From: Fomes fomentarius
Taxonomy: Eukaryota > Basidiomycota > Agaricomycetes > Polyporales > Polyporaceae
Length of the DNA: 64,000 nucleotides
Direction: 5' to 3'
NCBI GenBank assembly: GCA_022606135.1
Contig: JABYQN010000011.1
Coordinates: 558,001-622,000 of the forward strand
This document shows, piece after piece, positions 47,576 to 59,814 of the stretch (position 1 is the stretch's first letter; every line of letters starts with the position of its first letter). The notes beneath the pieces are model-generated. The model did not search any database. It saw only the letters and a program-made list of their open reading frames with translations, and had not been told where the DNA came from. The translations under genes and the position numbers were made by a program.

Positions 47576-50500
47576 AATGGAGAATTGTTTGTAAGCCAAA
47601 TATCCGGGTTAGGCCAAATTATACGCTCATCTGCGCTGCGGGCCACCTTCCTACTCCGGAGGGCTTCCAGAACAGATCGTAGGCGTATGTCAACGGACTC
47701 TCACATGGAGCAGTCGTCCGCCATAACGCAGACAGATGGCAACACGATGCATTGTCTGGTCGGATGTATTATCCAGAACTTATCCGGTTCACGTTCGATG
47801 ACCAGGATGGACATACCTTGTCCTGTCACTTGGCGAAGGTTCGGTAGGCACGGGGATATAGTGCGGCTGATACTTAACCCCACAGCCTTCTTGCTCCACA
47901 TCCGGGTACTACTTGATCCTCTCAGCAACCCAGACCAGTACTCCCTACTCAATTCTCGCTGAACACTAAAACTGTTTGACTCCTAGGCAGTGTGGTAGAC
48001 TTCGAACCAGCTACACCGGTAGTTATCATCAGGCACGACACCTATCTTGCGGCACCGGCAGCGCTGCGGCATACGTAGAAAGTCTCGTGGTACTTGGGTT
48101 AAGGGTCTGAATTGGCGTCAGATCACGATCCCGTGTATAGATCAGCAGTGTCACTTTAACCCCCAGTCAACTGCGCGACTCGACCCTCCGAGCGTGCAGT
48201 GTGCTGATCATGAAAGGTCGCCTTGTAGCACACCTGCCATTCTTACTTCGGCGAAGATCCTGTCGGCAGTGCGGACGGAACTCTGAGATAGGATGCGCCT
48301 CAACTTAACTCTCTCCTTGCTGAAGGTGGGCACGACGTCAACCAAATGGGTTTACCAGTGCCCCATGACGGAATATCTCTATCTTAAGGCAGTGCTGACG
48401 CTACACCACTATAGTCGAAAGCACACACAGCCCGAGGGTCTCGTTCGAACTCGACGCCGTCGACACACTTCTCGAATCAAATCGACTCATGCGATGATTG
48501 ATACTTTGTCATCTATCGTTGTCTGAGAGGCTGACACCTCATTTCATTCAAGTTTGCAAGCTCCGGCAAGTCCTTCGGACCTTAGTAAAGCCCCCACATG
48601 GCGCCACGGTCTAGTCCCGACTCCCGCGTACAGTGCCTTGACCAAGCTACGTTCGAGATTCCTCGTGCGACATCGTCTACAATCGATGGGAAGGTCCACC
48701 TAGGGTCCTGCAGCGCTCCTCTGTGGCCAGACTGGAGGGCTGCGGTAAGAAGACTATCAAAAGACCACCCGCACAAAGGCAGCGACAGTGCAGAGTAAGC
48801 GCAACCACAATGCATCTGACCACTCACATTATGTAAGGTCAAAATCGATACACATCGTCCACTCGGACCGCCAACCACTCTGTAACTTCCGCGACACCTG
48901 TCTTTTGTGGCGAGATGGCATGCGCCATCCTCCAGGCTTCTGTGGAATAGGGTTGCATTTGCCGCAGAACGCAGCACCTGTCTGACACTATGCAAGCGTT
49001 ACTGCTGCCAGTGGTGGTCGAGAAGGCAGTCCCAGCCGAGTCACTCAGGTGCCCTTGCAGCGACTATGTGTCTGCTTGACACACCATCGTCTACCACAGT
49101 GTGCCATGGGACCGCTCTTTCGGCCTACCTGCGGTCATCGACGCCCATGCATGGTCAACTGACCCCGTGTGCCAGGAGAACACAGAGAGGCTCCTGTATG
49201 CGGTTGAAAGTATATCTGGGAACGAATCCACAATTTTGACAGGTTACTGTACATCTGTGCACGACTATATAGTCGCGCAAATACATCACATGGACTGCAG
49301 GGGGCTTCTGGTCGACCCATTATTTTACTATTTCTGATGATCTGTAGCCTCAGCAGAACCTGCAGCCCTATCTCAGCTGCTCAGACAGGTTAGAATCCTG
49401 TCGAGCTCGTCCCACATTGCGGAACGAAAGTGATCATGGCTTGCACATGCAGGGCTCAAGGGCGGCAGGCACCAGTGGAACGGACGCATCCCTTCCTCCG
49501 CCCAGAAACCTTGGAGAAACGATGAGTTTGCTCAGTCCCACAAGGTTCGATGGGTTAGGCTTACAGACATAGGTAAGCCTGATTTACCTGCCCTGGAAAG
49601 GCGTTGGAGGCCTATTTTCGGAGGTCCAAGGGGCTTATCTCAGCGCGTGAAACTTTCACTTTAATTTTCCATTTTCCGTCTCTTTCCTGACCTCCCAAAG
49701 GATGCGATCCGTTTGCAGTACTGAAGAATCGAGGATCATCAGAGATTGTCAGTGCTACAGTTCCGTCTCTCCAAGACAGTTTTCCAGTTACCAATGGAGG
49801 TATATCATTGAATCAAGCTTCTGGAATGTTGAAGGAGCCGGATTTTGTGAGCCTGAATGAGGCACATCTCTTCGAATTGTATGATCTCCGGTGCCAATCA
49901 GCCTCCAGCCCAGCATTCTGACAGCGAGTAAACCTACCTCGCAACATCGGGATGGGTGGAGCGGACAGGGCAAAGTAGCTGACGCCAACCGGCGAAACAT
50001 ATCTAGGATTGGGAGGGCCGTCGCAGACTAGTATAGTAGGTTCTAATGGTTCGACCTACTAATACATGACTCATAACCTCATTGCAGCAGTCCACATTCG
50101 AGATAAAGCTGTCACGGTGTATCAGTTGACACTGGCATTATGAAAACTTCGATGATCCGATGCTTCTTACATGGAGCAAGTACAGCTGTCAAACCTAATA
50201 ACACCTGAGGGAAGATGGTCCCGCCCCATAGCACCAGTATCGGCTCCGCATAGGGTCGAAGAAGGAGCTTATCCACAGAGCCGAGTCACTCGCAGAGCTT
50301 CACTGCTGTGCACGCAGTAAAGGCGACGTAAGCTCTGCGGCATCGGCACCGTAGTCGAATGGCGGGGTTCAGGCTGTAGTATGAGATCTACCTTTGGTCT
50401 CGCAAGCACGATATCGATATCTGTGATGAACGTGCATGAGACCTTCAGCCTGCCCGATTCGTCGTCCCGGTGAGCGTCAATTGTGACTATTATGCCTCGT

Positions 50501-50935
50501 GCAAGCTTCCGACTATAGTAGCTTAAAACTCACTGCAGCAATGGGCATCCTTCCACTGCGTCACTCGAAGCAAACGGGGTCGAGATTCATCCGACACATC
50601 TACTACCTCGAGGGAATGGTGTGTCGTCCGACACTTGCACATGCTGTACAACTGTCAGCCGGTAATTATGGCTCCCGGTATGAATCCGGTCGAGCCCGGA
50701 ACGCACAACTTAGTAGCCGTGCAGCGTGCTTGCTTGTAGGCATTCTGTGTTATAAAATCTTACATATAGTAGTCAGCCTCGCCAGTGGATTACGGAATCA
50801 ATCGGCACACAGGATACCACCACGATATGATGCAGCCAGGAGACATGGACTGGGTTTCATCACTAGTACTGTACCACAGCGTAATATGCACTAGTATCTC
50901 AAAAGGAACTCGCCCTGCCTCAATCATGTGAAACC

Positions 50936-52671
50936 TCAATCATGTGAAAGAGTCCCTTCATACACTTGCAGACGGACATCAACAAATACTGTGTCTGCGA
51001 CGGTTGCGAAGTTTCCCAGGAGCCTATTTCGCACCGATTCCAGCGTAGCAGAGGTCGTCTCAACTCGGCGGAAGCTGCGACAGACGCATTTGAACGACTC
51101 CATGCGGCCACACACCGCGTAAGGTGCGTCGAGCGTCGAGCGCATGACATCGCATGTTCGTCCGAAATCAGGTTCAGATAGGGACGAGGACCACGGAAGC
51201 GACCAGTCGACGCTCATCCGTTTGAGATCAGGGAGCAGGACCGCTTCTGATCCGATGCCTGCGAAGTTTGGAGCCCAGCATGCGGAAGATGTAATCTGGC
51301 TTTTGTGCATCCAACTGCGTTGCCAGCTCCGTGAGGTGAGGTGAGCACCGCAGGAAGATGTGGAGCACGCTGCTCAGCGTGGTGGCCGAGAAGGGTGTAA
51401 TCCAGGAAACTTGGACTGTGAGTGAAGTGACCTAAGCAGCTGAGGCAACGAGAACTAAGAGCTCTCCCAGCGCGCGGCCCGAGTCGGCCTGCCCCCGATC
51501 ATTTGAGGGTCTCTTATTGCAAGAGAAAACTGCAGCGACTATGCGACGAAGCCTTGAACGCGAATTGTAAACCCGTCCACAAATAGGGATAGTCGTATGC
51601 TAGTAACCCTTGAGAGTGCTGGCAGGGCTCTAAACGGGGTTGGAATACTGCAGGACTCGTTAGAGACTGCTTCGATATGTAGTACTGCTTCCGGAGGCAA
51701 GAGGAGGCATGCCATGAATCTGGAGACCACTGAAGTGCTGCTCCAGTGCAGTTTGAGCTGCTGTAGGTGGGAAAGAACGACTGTATTTTCGTCGTCCATG
51801 GATTCTTCCCACTGAATCTCTTGTGCGATCTCGAGATGTTGCAAAGGGGGGGGGGTACTGGCGAAGGAGCATAATGTATGCTCTGACCGTCGCCTTCCTG
51901 CCACAGTGCCTACAACAGGTGTTGGTCGTGATGGCCAAATCTTCTATAGATGGTGGGGGATGGGAGCATCAACGAGGCTGACGGGAACCGCGAGACTGCG
52001 CAGGCGGGGTAGGGTATCGATGTGGGAGGAGGTCCATAACGCCTTTTGTGAGTGCGCTATGCCACAGAAGCCTATAGCAAGTGTTTCCAGCTGTTCCATC
52101 CCACAAGCGATCATCCTCTCCAAACTCGCTAGGCAACTGCGGGGACGGCGATGTCGAGCAACGTAACGCGGTTCAGATGGGGCATTAACGTCGAGGTAAA
52201 GTTGGATTGGGTGGTAGAGGTGAACGTGGTATCTAGGAAACGGAGTGGCTTCGGGCGCGATCGCATCAGAAAGGTCTGTAAACGTTTCAATCCTTGTACT
52301 GGAGATCCTAGAGAACGGTAGAATGAGCAAGGAGATCCGCCCAGAATTCGGGAGTGTTGATAATGAGACGCCGCCATGTCCGGCAGACACTCATGATGTT
52401 GAGCTCCCACAGTGACAGGGGGTGTATCTGCGCAAAAGATCTCCATGAGGACATCGGGGAGTAGGTGTCGATGAACAGGGGACACTCTGTTATAGGCAGC
52501 GCGGAGTGCGTTGCTATAACGGGTGTATTCTTCGATTCTGATCTGGATCCAGCGCTGCGACTCTTCCGGCGAGAGAGGTAGCGATGCGAGCTGATCTTTA
52601 CTGGCGAGGGAGTCCCACCTCTCGGGATCAAAGTTTTGAACGCGAGCAGAATCAATCGATCTGTTGTCCAT
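50936..52671 (-). pseudogene. F-box/leucine-rich protein gene, broken by several frameshifts
   Basis: Typical Agaricomycete F-box protein (substrate adaptor of SCF ubiquitin ligases) in ruins. It starts MDNRSIDSARVQNFDPERWD; the F-box is VSPVHRHLLPDVLMEIF/AQIHPLSLWELN and CRTWRRLIINTPEFWADLL. Then FLMRSRPKPLRFLDTTF, CLASLERMIACGMEQLETLA and leucine-rich pieces LQHLEIAQEIQWEES, LQQLKLHWSS and LPDLKRMSVDWSLPW. To read it through, the frame must change at about 52430 (inside the F-box), 52315, 52145, 51955 and 51850. The last is a run of ten or eleven Cs on the coding strand. No introns explain these. Either a true pseudogene or a gene hit by repeated homopolymer miscalls; five breaks favour the former. 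Confidence 0.75.
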
Positions 52672-53443
52672 TACTGTTCATAAGGCGTAGCCATTCAGCA
52701 GAGTCTACGTCAGTCAAGCGTATAAGACTTACCGTGCACCACCGTCGTTACTACTTAGAAGAGGGACAGAAGGACCTCGAGGCGCACATGAGGATTTGGT
52801 CTCCTGTTCTCACGTCGGGCACCTGTTCGGATGACACCAATTCTATTGGATAGAAGTTGGTATCTACTAGTAACTTACTAGTATAAGCTCTGCTCGATGT
52901 TATCAAATCAACCGACGCTCCTCGCTTGGCGGCGTCGCAGGCAAGAAAAAAGTAAACAGTGGGAGGTGTTACTGTTTACATTGAAAGTTCCGGCCGTGTT
53001 ACTTGTAACTGTGTCAATCGATGCTTTAGGACATAACAAACCACAGATGTAGATCGGCATGCATTCCATGCAACATAGGTACGACTATAGACACTCGCGA
53101 AGTGGAAGGTCAAACCAGCATAGGAGGTGATACCAAGATATGTGAGTCTATGCGGAGGGGGCCATCAGTCCTGCGTGACAATATTATCCGATGTGGACCC
53201 TGACTCACTTTGGGCGATAATGACCTGACGACGTCCATTCGCAGAGCCGCGTGTGGTACAACAAAGATACTGCCACAGAGAACTTCGAGGTCGAAGTCGC
53301 AAAGCCCAAGAGTCAAGGAGCCAGACCAGTCAACGCAGCCAGAGCAAGCTTGATTCTTGTAATGAAGTCGTTCAGACGTTGACGAGTCTTCTCTGTAAAG
53401 GCAAGAATGGTCATTATCCCCGGAGATCGAGGACTATATGCCA
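52672..53443. other. Intergenic, nothing recognised
   Basis: No gene or repeat identified. It includes the start region of the broken F-box gene. Confidence 0.4.
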
Positions 53444-53887
53444 TCACAAGAGAGAATCAAAGAGGTTCCGCCTACCGACAACCGATCGGGACGCGGACGA
53501 CGACGACGACGACGGTATTGGGGCGGACAGACACCTGCCTTGTTCTTTCTCGGCTTCCATCAGGACCTTCACTTCCTTCTCCAGCATGTCTGCCGTCCTC
53601 TCGCTCTCGTGCGTGGGCCGCGCGGCTGACCATGCGTGGAAGTCCAGGATGAGCTCGAGCAGCATCGAATTAAGCTCTAGGACGAATATAAGTGCGCATA
53701 CATGCATGTCAGATAGCATATAATCACTTTTCACATATTCTGCGTCCCTCTTGGACTCGTCGTCGAAGGGTCCCACGACCCGTGCACGATGGTCAAAGGA
53801 TGAGTACGTCTCTGTAAGCAAGTCGGAGATTGGCCGGTTCAAGGCGGACGTTGTAGTATTGTCTGTAGTGCCCGAGCCCGAAGCCAT
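53444..53887 (-). CDS. Hypothetical 147-residue protein
   Basis: Not recognised. A single open frame starts MASGSGTTDNTTTSALN. It has a central hydrophobic-amphipathic stretch (VCALIFVLELNSMLLELILD) and a helix rich in Glu and Lys (ADMLEKEVKVLMEAEKEQG), then a Ser-rich acidic end. The middle contains GT and AG sites that could define a 58-nt intron, but removing it breaks the frame, so I read it uninterrupted. It could be a short coiled-coil protein or a chance frame. Confidence 0.35.
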   Translation of the reverse strand: MASGSGTTDNTTTSALNRPISDLLTETYSSFDHRARVVGPFDDESKRDAEYVKSDYMLSDMHVCALIFVLELNSMLLELILDFHAWSAARPTHESERTADMLEKEVKVLMEAEKEQGRCLSAPIPSSSSSSASRSVVGRRNLFDSLL

Positions 53888-54360
53888 GAGTAATTGTAAG
53901 AGCCAAATTCCGTTGTAGCCGTCAGGATAAGTAGAACGATGGCTAGAGCAGACTTCGAGACCGCGGAAGAGGACGAAGAGTTAAGGGTCGCAATCCATGA
54001 GCCAGGTTTCAAACCCCGAAACGCGTAAACAACGCGTAAATAAAAGACGTCACCGTCGAAGTTCACTGAGCGCCTTGTCTTCATGCGCGAATATTCGTTA
54101 GTGCCACACGCCCTAGGATAGCGGGAAAAATGATGTTGATCGTTACAGCAATGATACATATAGCAGGGCAGTGAGGGCAATTGCTACTAGAGATGCCAGT
54201 AGGCGCAAGAGATACAAGTAAATATACAGCTCATACTCGTGCAGAGCCTGGCTAATTACGAAACTTGTTGAACGGTACCTTTCACTACAGATTCGAAAGC
54301 AATACTGAGCTAACCTTTGTCAGGCTTGACGGTTTTGGCGTGGGTCTACTTCGCGTCGAG

Positions 54361-56148
54361 TTAAAGCATGAAGATGTCGTGCAGAATTGCACGTGGCTGC
54401 AGGCTTCCAAGCTGTGATATCGAGATAAGCACGAGCTGCAAGGAAGAGAGGGGACGTCAATGAGCCGACAACATACTTGCGGACGAGGAGCCACGTATGG
54501 AGTTTCGTCGTTTCCTTTCGCCTGTCGTTGCTGGTTGGCCTTATTGGTGTCAAGTTCAATCTCCTTCCTGCAATGCATCGATTACAAATTGTTCAGCAAA
54601 AGACCGAATCAAGCACACAGAGTTACTCACGTCAGCAACTTGAGAAGATTCGAGTGAGTAGGCGTAGGATTCTTAGCTGTCGACAACGATGAGCAACAAC
54701 GTTCCATGTTCACTATTCAGCACATTGCACATACTCAACGCGTTCGCGAAAGCCTGTCGAAGAGAGTGAGCGAATATCCATGCATCGTGTGGCTACCGCA
54801 CCCCTTACCTTGATGAATATACCGCCACTCTTCCTCCCGAACGTCACCTGGTCATCCAAGCAAGCGGACCACGCAGTCTACCACACAATTTTAGAGTCGA
54901 GATACCGATCCAGACCTGACATCACTCACAACATCCTTCTTCTTCTCGACCGCCACGCTAGCACCCATGTTGGGAGGATAAATATTTGCAAGGTTGCTGG
55001 GCCACACGTACGGAACGGGCGCGCTCTCGCTCTGGACCGTTTCCATCCGTGCTATGGCACGATGTTAGCGCAAACAGGCTGTGGCTCGGAGGTATCATCT
55101 CACATACCGAACGCGCGAGACGGGAGTCGAGCTAACGTAGGTAGCGTGTCAACAATAGTGCATCGGATTGATAGCATGGAGCTACTCACTGCTCGCTAGA
55201 GGTGAGATCGGAGACACGGCACTTTCGGGCACTGAAGGGAGGTCTGTTGGTTCGATGCATCGGTAAGCCGGTACAGTCGCCTATGCTGGATGCTGACTCA
55301 CCGGACGCAGTGCCAGAATGACAGCAATCAAAGACCATCTAGTCGGATGCACTGTTGGTCAGCAGGTAGGGGGGGGAGGTAGGAAGGGGCCAAACATACG
55401 GTGCAGCGCACCCCGTCGGGCAACTCATCCACAAGGTACTGTCGGATTATCTGCCGATTTTCCTTCATTAGACTGAGAAAACCTTCACCCAACTGAAGAC
55501 TTACATCGTCTCGGATGAAATTCAACGGTTCCGCAGAAGTCTCTGGTTCGAACGTGCAGTCGATCGGCATTAGGACTGGGGGTCATGATGACTTCCGGTC
55601 CTAAGATGATAGAGTTGAGATACATACCTTCGTCTCGACCATCGGCCTCATTCTGGTCCAATATCGCGTCAACTTGGCTACCATGTCCGGAAACTGGAGT
55701 CGCAGTTCAATCACTACCACCCGCGAAGGAGATAGAGGGCTTCTTACAAGCGAACACAATGTGGTCTCCTCGTTGCCTTCCTTCTACGAGCTTCTTAATC
55801 TCGTCAAGCTGTGATCGAGACTATCAGCCTGCTGCGATCGGTGAAGATGCGTTTCACGGTCCCACTCACAATGTTATCGCGCGTGGGCTGCTTTGGACAG
55901 CTATCACTGTCGATAAGAATGACGATGTCCTCGTCCTTGTAACCATATTTGGCTGCATAGAACTGATCAGCCATCGTATATCTACTCCCAACTGTGGTAG
56001 CAAACGTACTGGTCAGGAGCTTGTGCAATCTGTCAGTATCCTTATGAGCACCCGGTTGCTCGGGGAATCCATGTTGCATGAGATTCTCGTTCGCGGAGTA
56101 CTGAATGCCGACAAGAAGGGCCTTCTTCACTGATGTAGGTACTGGCAT
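54361..56148 (-). CDS. Caspase-domain protein (metacaspase-like), copy 1
   Basis: Predicted clan CD cysteine peptidase, C14 family. About ten exons. It starts MPVPTSVKKALLVGIQY, with no Pro/Gln-rich prodomain, and continues to YGYKDEDIVILIDSD and PTRDNI. The catalytic His lies in FSGHGSQVDAILD, reached only after splicing out GTAAGA...CTCCAG. The substrate-pocket segment NEADGRDEG follows, and the catalytic Cys is in VFDCCHSGTASG. The p10-like part has AWSACLDDQVTFGRKSGGIF and FANALSMCNVLN; it ends ILHDIFML at 54361. Both catalytic residues are present, so activity is plausible. Target preference (Arg/Lys for metacaspases) is family knowledge. A second copy lies 1.9 kb away on the same strand with the same exon plan. 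Possible roles are stress response or programmed cell death; not shown here. Confidence 0.85.
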
Positions 56149-58035
56149 TGTGGAGGCGGGAAAGCGATAGTGACGGAGTGACGATGATAGCACGCGAGTG
56201 GATGTAAATGTGACTAGCGGACTGTTCTCTACACTCGAGTCAACGATCGTGAGTCAGGAAAGTCGAAGGTGACGGTCCCGCCCTACCCGCTTGCTTATAT
56301 ATGTATCTCAGAGTCCAGACAACGCCGCGCTGCCCAATTACAATGATGGAACCGGGGAGGGAACCCGCGGGCCAATGTGGTACAGCTTCCACACGCGAGA
56401 CGCCCGCAGCCCGCGCGTCGGGATCTTGGCCCTCTTCGGGCGGTGCCTCGCCGCGCGCGTATTCTTACATTACAATTGCATATCGCACCATCATCAAAGT
56501 TTGCGAGGTGCATTCGTCCTCTTGCTACTCTGTGCAGTCTAACGTCGAAGTCTGAACGGCGGGTGTTCGCCGACCGGACAGAACTCAGGCCTACTTGTGG
56601 TCTGCCGAGTCTTGAGCGAGACACCTTCCCTGCGAAGATGCAGAAGAAGTCAATGTATGTGTATTTTCAAATAGCGTGAAAAGGTCTAGTGGACGAACCT
56701 TACGCTGACGCGAGACGGCCGTTGCAGTACTCGCGCGAACGGGCGATGCCGGCCAAGGAGTCAAGGGATTTCAGAGTCGCACCCGGGCGGTGATTCTCTT
56801 ATGGTTCTTTATCAAGCTCGCCCACTATCCGTCTATCTGACATGAGAAACTCCACTGCTGCTGCTCGGACATGCAAGGCGATCGCCTCTGGAAGGTGTTC
56901 GAAGTTCGTCAGCGCACGCCGCCACCAACCACAATTGACCTCTTGCAGCCTAGTGGCAGACAGGCGAAACAAGGGACGCGTTCCAGCCACACAGTACAGG
57001 TTTGGCGTTGGCGGGTAACAGGAAGATCGCGTCGTGGCCAGCTCAGGGCCTCGCCGGTAGTTCCCAGTGCGATGGAGAGATTGAGGCGACCAACGTCTCT
57101 CAGCAACGCCGAGATGGAACAATTCAGCATGTGGTGGCGTGTGTAGAATTGCGAGGATCAGTTAGGCGAACACCGGGGTAGAGCCCATCGGAAGTCGATG
57201 GTGTTAGTCATAAGATGCAGCATACTTATGGAACAACGCACCACAGGACACCCATGCTCCTGATCCCGAACCACGATGGTGACACAGAGCATTGAACTTG
57301 ACTATCTCTGGCGGCACGGGCGTGTGTTGTGGTTTGATACACGTTGTCCAGTCCACACATCTCAAATTGCACTCGGAGAAGACACGGAGATGAGCTAGTA
57401 GGAGTCACCTCAGAATCTCGAGCTTTACGAAGGCTGACGGGCGGACAATCGCGAACGCGAGGCCATTTGCTGCACAGTGCACCATCCGATATCCACCATG
57501 TTGCAAGCTTACGAGTGAGTTCCGGACTGGTGGCATGACTCGACCATATGAACGCCATGCATTCGCAGCTCGTCATGCTATTACGTAACTTCACAGGGGA
57601 TCGCGCTGCGAGACCTTCTGGTGAGTATAGTGACGAGTGGAGCTCAAACTCTATCTCACCGTACTGCTGCACGCTGCCTCAATGCGTGCGTCCACGAAAA
57701 CACGTAAACGTCCAACACCGTCATCGTTGACGTTCTTGAGGAGCAAAAGGAATTCTAATTGTCAACAAGTCATTGAAACTCCGTGACGTCGCCGAGCCCA
57801 AGCCGAAATCTCCATTGGATCTCTAGAGCCATGCTAGAGGATTAAGTAACTTGTATGAATCATTATCGTTCGTCATTGTTTCAGACTAAGGTGCAGTATA
57901 AGTTATGTTGCTGAACGGTAGTGTGGCTGGTAAGTATGAGACATGATCCCTTCATGTCTGATATCGCCGGGGTATCGTATAAATAGCAGGCCTCCACGAA
58001 AAGGGACGAAATTTTTGGAGCATCTTGTCATCTTG
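56149..58035. other. Interval between the caspase-like genes
   Basis: No gene identified. It presumably contains the promoter of copy 1 and the 3' flank of copy 2. A 148-codon open frame at 57226-57672 (-) shows no caspase motif, so I do not call a third copy. Confidence 0.45.
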
Positions 58036-59814
58036 TCACGAAGTTTCACATGTCGAACGGGACGCAAAGGGAGGAAAGGGGTTTGAGACTGGAGAGCTAG
58101 ATAACAAAGAATGCCAACATGAGCATACGATCCCAAATGTGACCTCGCGCGAAAGGATGGCGACATACCTGGGCCTTCGGACTGATCACTTTCATATTCT
58201 CTGTGTCCTCTCCCTTCTTGATGAGTTTGAAGGTCTGAGTGCTCGTCTTCCTCGCGAGCTCGAGTCTGAGAGATTATGAGCTCAAGTATCCTGCTTGCCA
58301 GGATCGAATTTGATTACGAACGTACCGGATCGAATGCAAGAGCTGCGCATGAGTCTGGTGAGGATTGTGTCCTATAATTTGCAATCAGAGCATGGGACGG
58401 TGATAGAGAGCAAGATACAAACCCAGAGCATCTGAGAAAGCCTAACAGCGGGATGAGCTTGTTATTATTTCTAGACGATGGGAGAATACTGACCTTGATA
58501 AACATCCCGCCCGTCCGCCGTCCACCGTACGTGACCTGATTGTCCAAGCAGGCCGACCACGAAGTCTGCACACGACAAATCTACTCAGTAACCAGATGAT
58601 ATATTGAACGTTGGCTTCGCGTACCACATCCGGAAGGTGTGAATCAACGGGCAAGCTATTGAAGCGGGACTTGCCCATGCGTCCGGTCAACCAGCATGTC
58701 TTGCACTCCTCTGAAGTAAACTGCATTCCCGCTGTAGGGGGCATCAATTATCACAAACGCATACAATCAACGATATTGATCAACTTACCATATCTTCGCG
58801 AACAACAGAGGCGAGCTGCGAATGTGTTTGCTCAGTTGCTTGTGGGTAACATGTATCGGAGTGAGTATGATACCCACGGCGGGTAGAGATAGGAGAGCAT
58901 GAATAGCTGAATTTGTCCGTCCAAACAGCGGGAAGATCTGTCGATAGGTGAGGCTTGGTGGATGGCGCGAGGTCGCCTCTCAACTCACCGGAGGCGGTAC
59001 CGGAGTGGCAGCAGTCGAAGATCATCTATAACGTGCTCAGATTGGGGGCACTTGAACATTGTGCATAATAATTCCGGCACTTACAACCATGTGTGCGCCA
59101 GATGGTAAGGAGTCGACGAGCAGTGTACGTACGTCCTATGAAGCATCGCATCAGTGCGAGGACAGATCCTACCAGCGCTAACGCACATCATCCTTGATGT
59201 ATCTCGAATACGTCTGTTTTTCAGAGTCGTATGCTGTATCTGCGGCGATCAGAGCTAAGGAATATTGAGTGTGATATGCAGGAACATGGAACTAAGTGAC
59301 ATACTCTCGTCATATCCGTCTTCCTCTGTGCCATCCTCATTGGGTATCTGAGCCCCATGGCCGGAGACTTGCAAACGAGAGTTAGATGGTCACAGGTATG
59401 ATACAAATCCGTGCTCACATGAAAACACCAGATGGTCTCCCGAATTCACCCCCTTGACGAGCTCCTTCATGGCGGCGAGCTAGACAAAAGTTAGTCTAGA
59501 CATACTACATAGCTACCTTAGGCTCAAGGGACATACGATGTTTTCGCGAGTCGGCCAGGCATACTGGCCCTCCTCATCGTCCATGAGAATGGTGATATCC
59601 TCCTTCTTGTAGCCATAACAGTCTGCGAGATCGTGATCAAGGCAAGATCATGCGGAGGAGATCAACTCAGACCCTACGTACCGATTAGGAGTCTGCTGAG
59701 AGTGCGAGGGTCATTATGTGCGCCCTGGAGCGTCTGGCCATGTTGAGCTAGGCTTCTCTCGTATTGGCACGCGATCAACAGGGCTTTCTTCGAGGCGGAC
59801 AATAGGCCAGGCAT
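58036..59814 (-). CDS. Caspase-domain protein (metacaspase-like), copy 2
   Basis: Paralog of the gene at 54361-56148, same strand and exon order. It starts MPGLLSASKKALLIACQYER and continues with AHNDPRTLSRLLI, YGYKKEDITILMDDEE and PTRENI. The catalytic His is in VSGHGAQIPNEDG, then EEDGYDE, and the catalytic Cys in MIFDCCHSGTASGELRGDL. Next come an unmatched Cys-containing exon FTSEECKTCWLTGRMGKS, then SWSACLDNQVTYGGRRTGGMF and a charged C-terminal tail (RAREEDEHSDLQTHQEG). The end at 58036 depends on the last intron chosen. Between the Cys exon and the p10 part, copy 1 and copy 2 have unrelated sequences of similar length (copy 1: Val/Pro-rich; copy 2: Cys-rich), so this linker evolves fast. 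Confidence 0.82.

Larger units (their letters stand above)
46646..50935. other. Gene desert
   Basis: 4.3 kb without a recognisable gene or repeat family. Open frames stay below about 140 codons and show no known motifs. Two short palindromic features stand out at 47391-47404 and 47536-47575. It may be decayed transposon sequence, but I see no reverse transcriptase, integrase or transposase motif that would prove it. Confidence 0.45.

Noticed and set aside
47585..49337. Several plus-strand frames that could suggest a decayed retroelement
   Set aside because: No reverse transcriptase, RNase H, integrase or long terminal repeats recognised.
57226..57672. 148-codon minus-strand frame between the caspase-like genes, considered as a third caspase copy
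   Set aside because: No SGHG, DCCHSG or SACLDxQV motif and no alignment with either neighbour.
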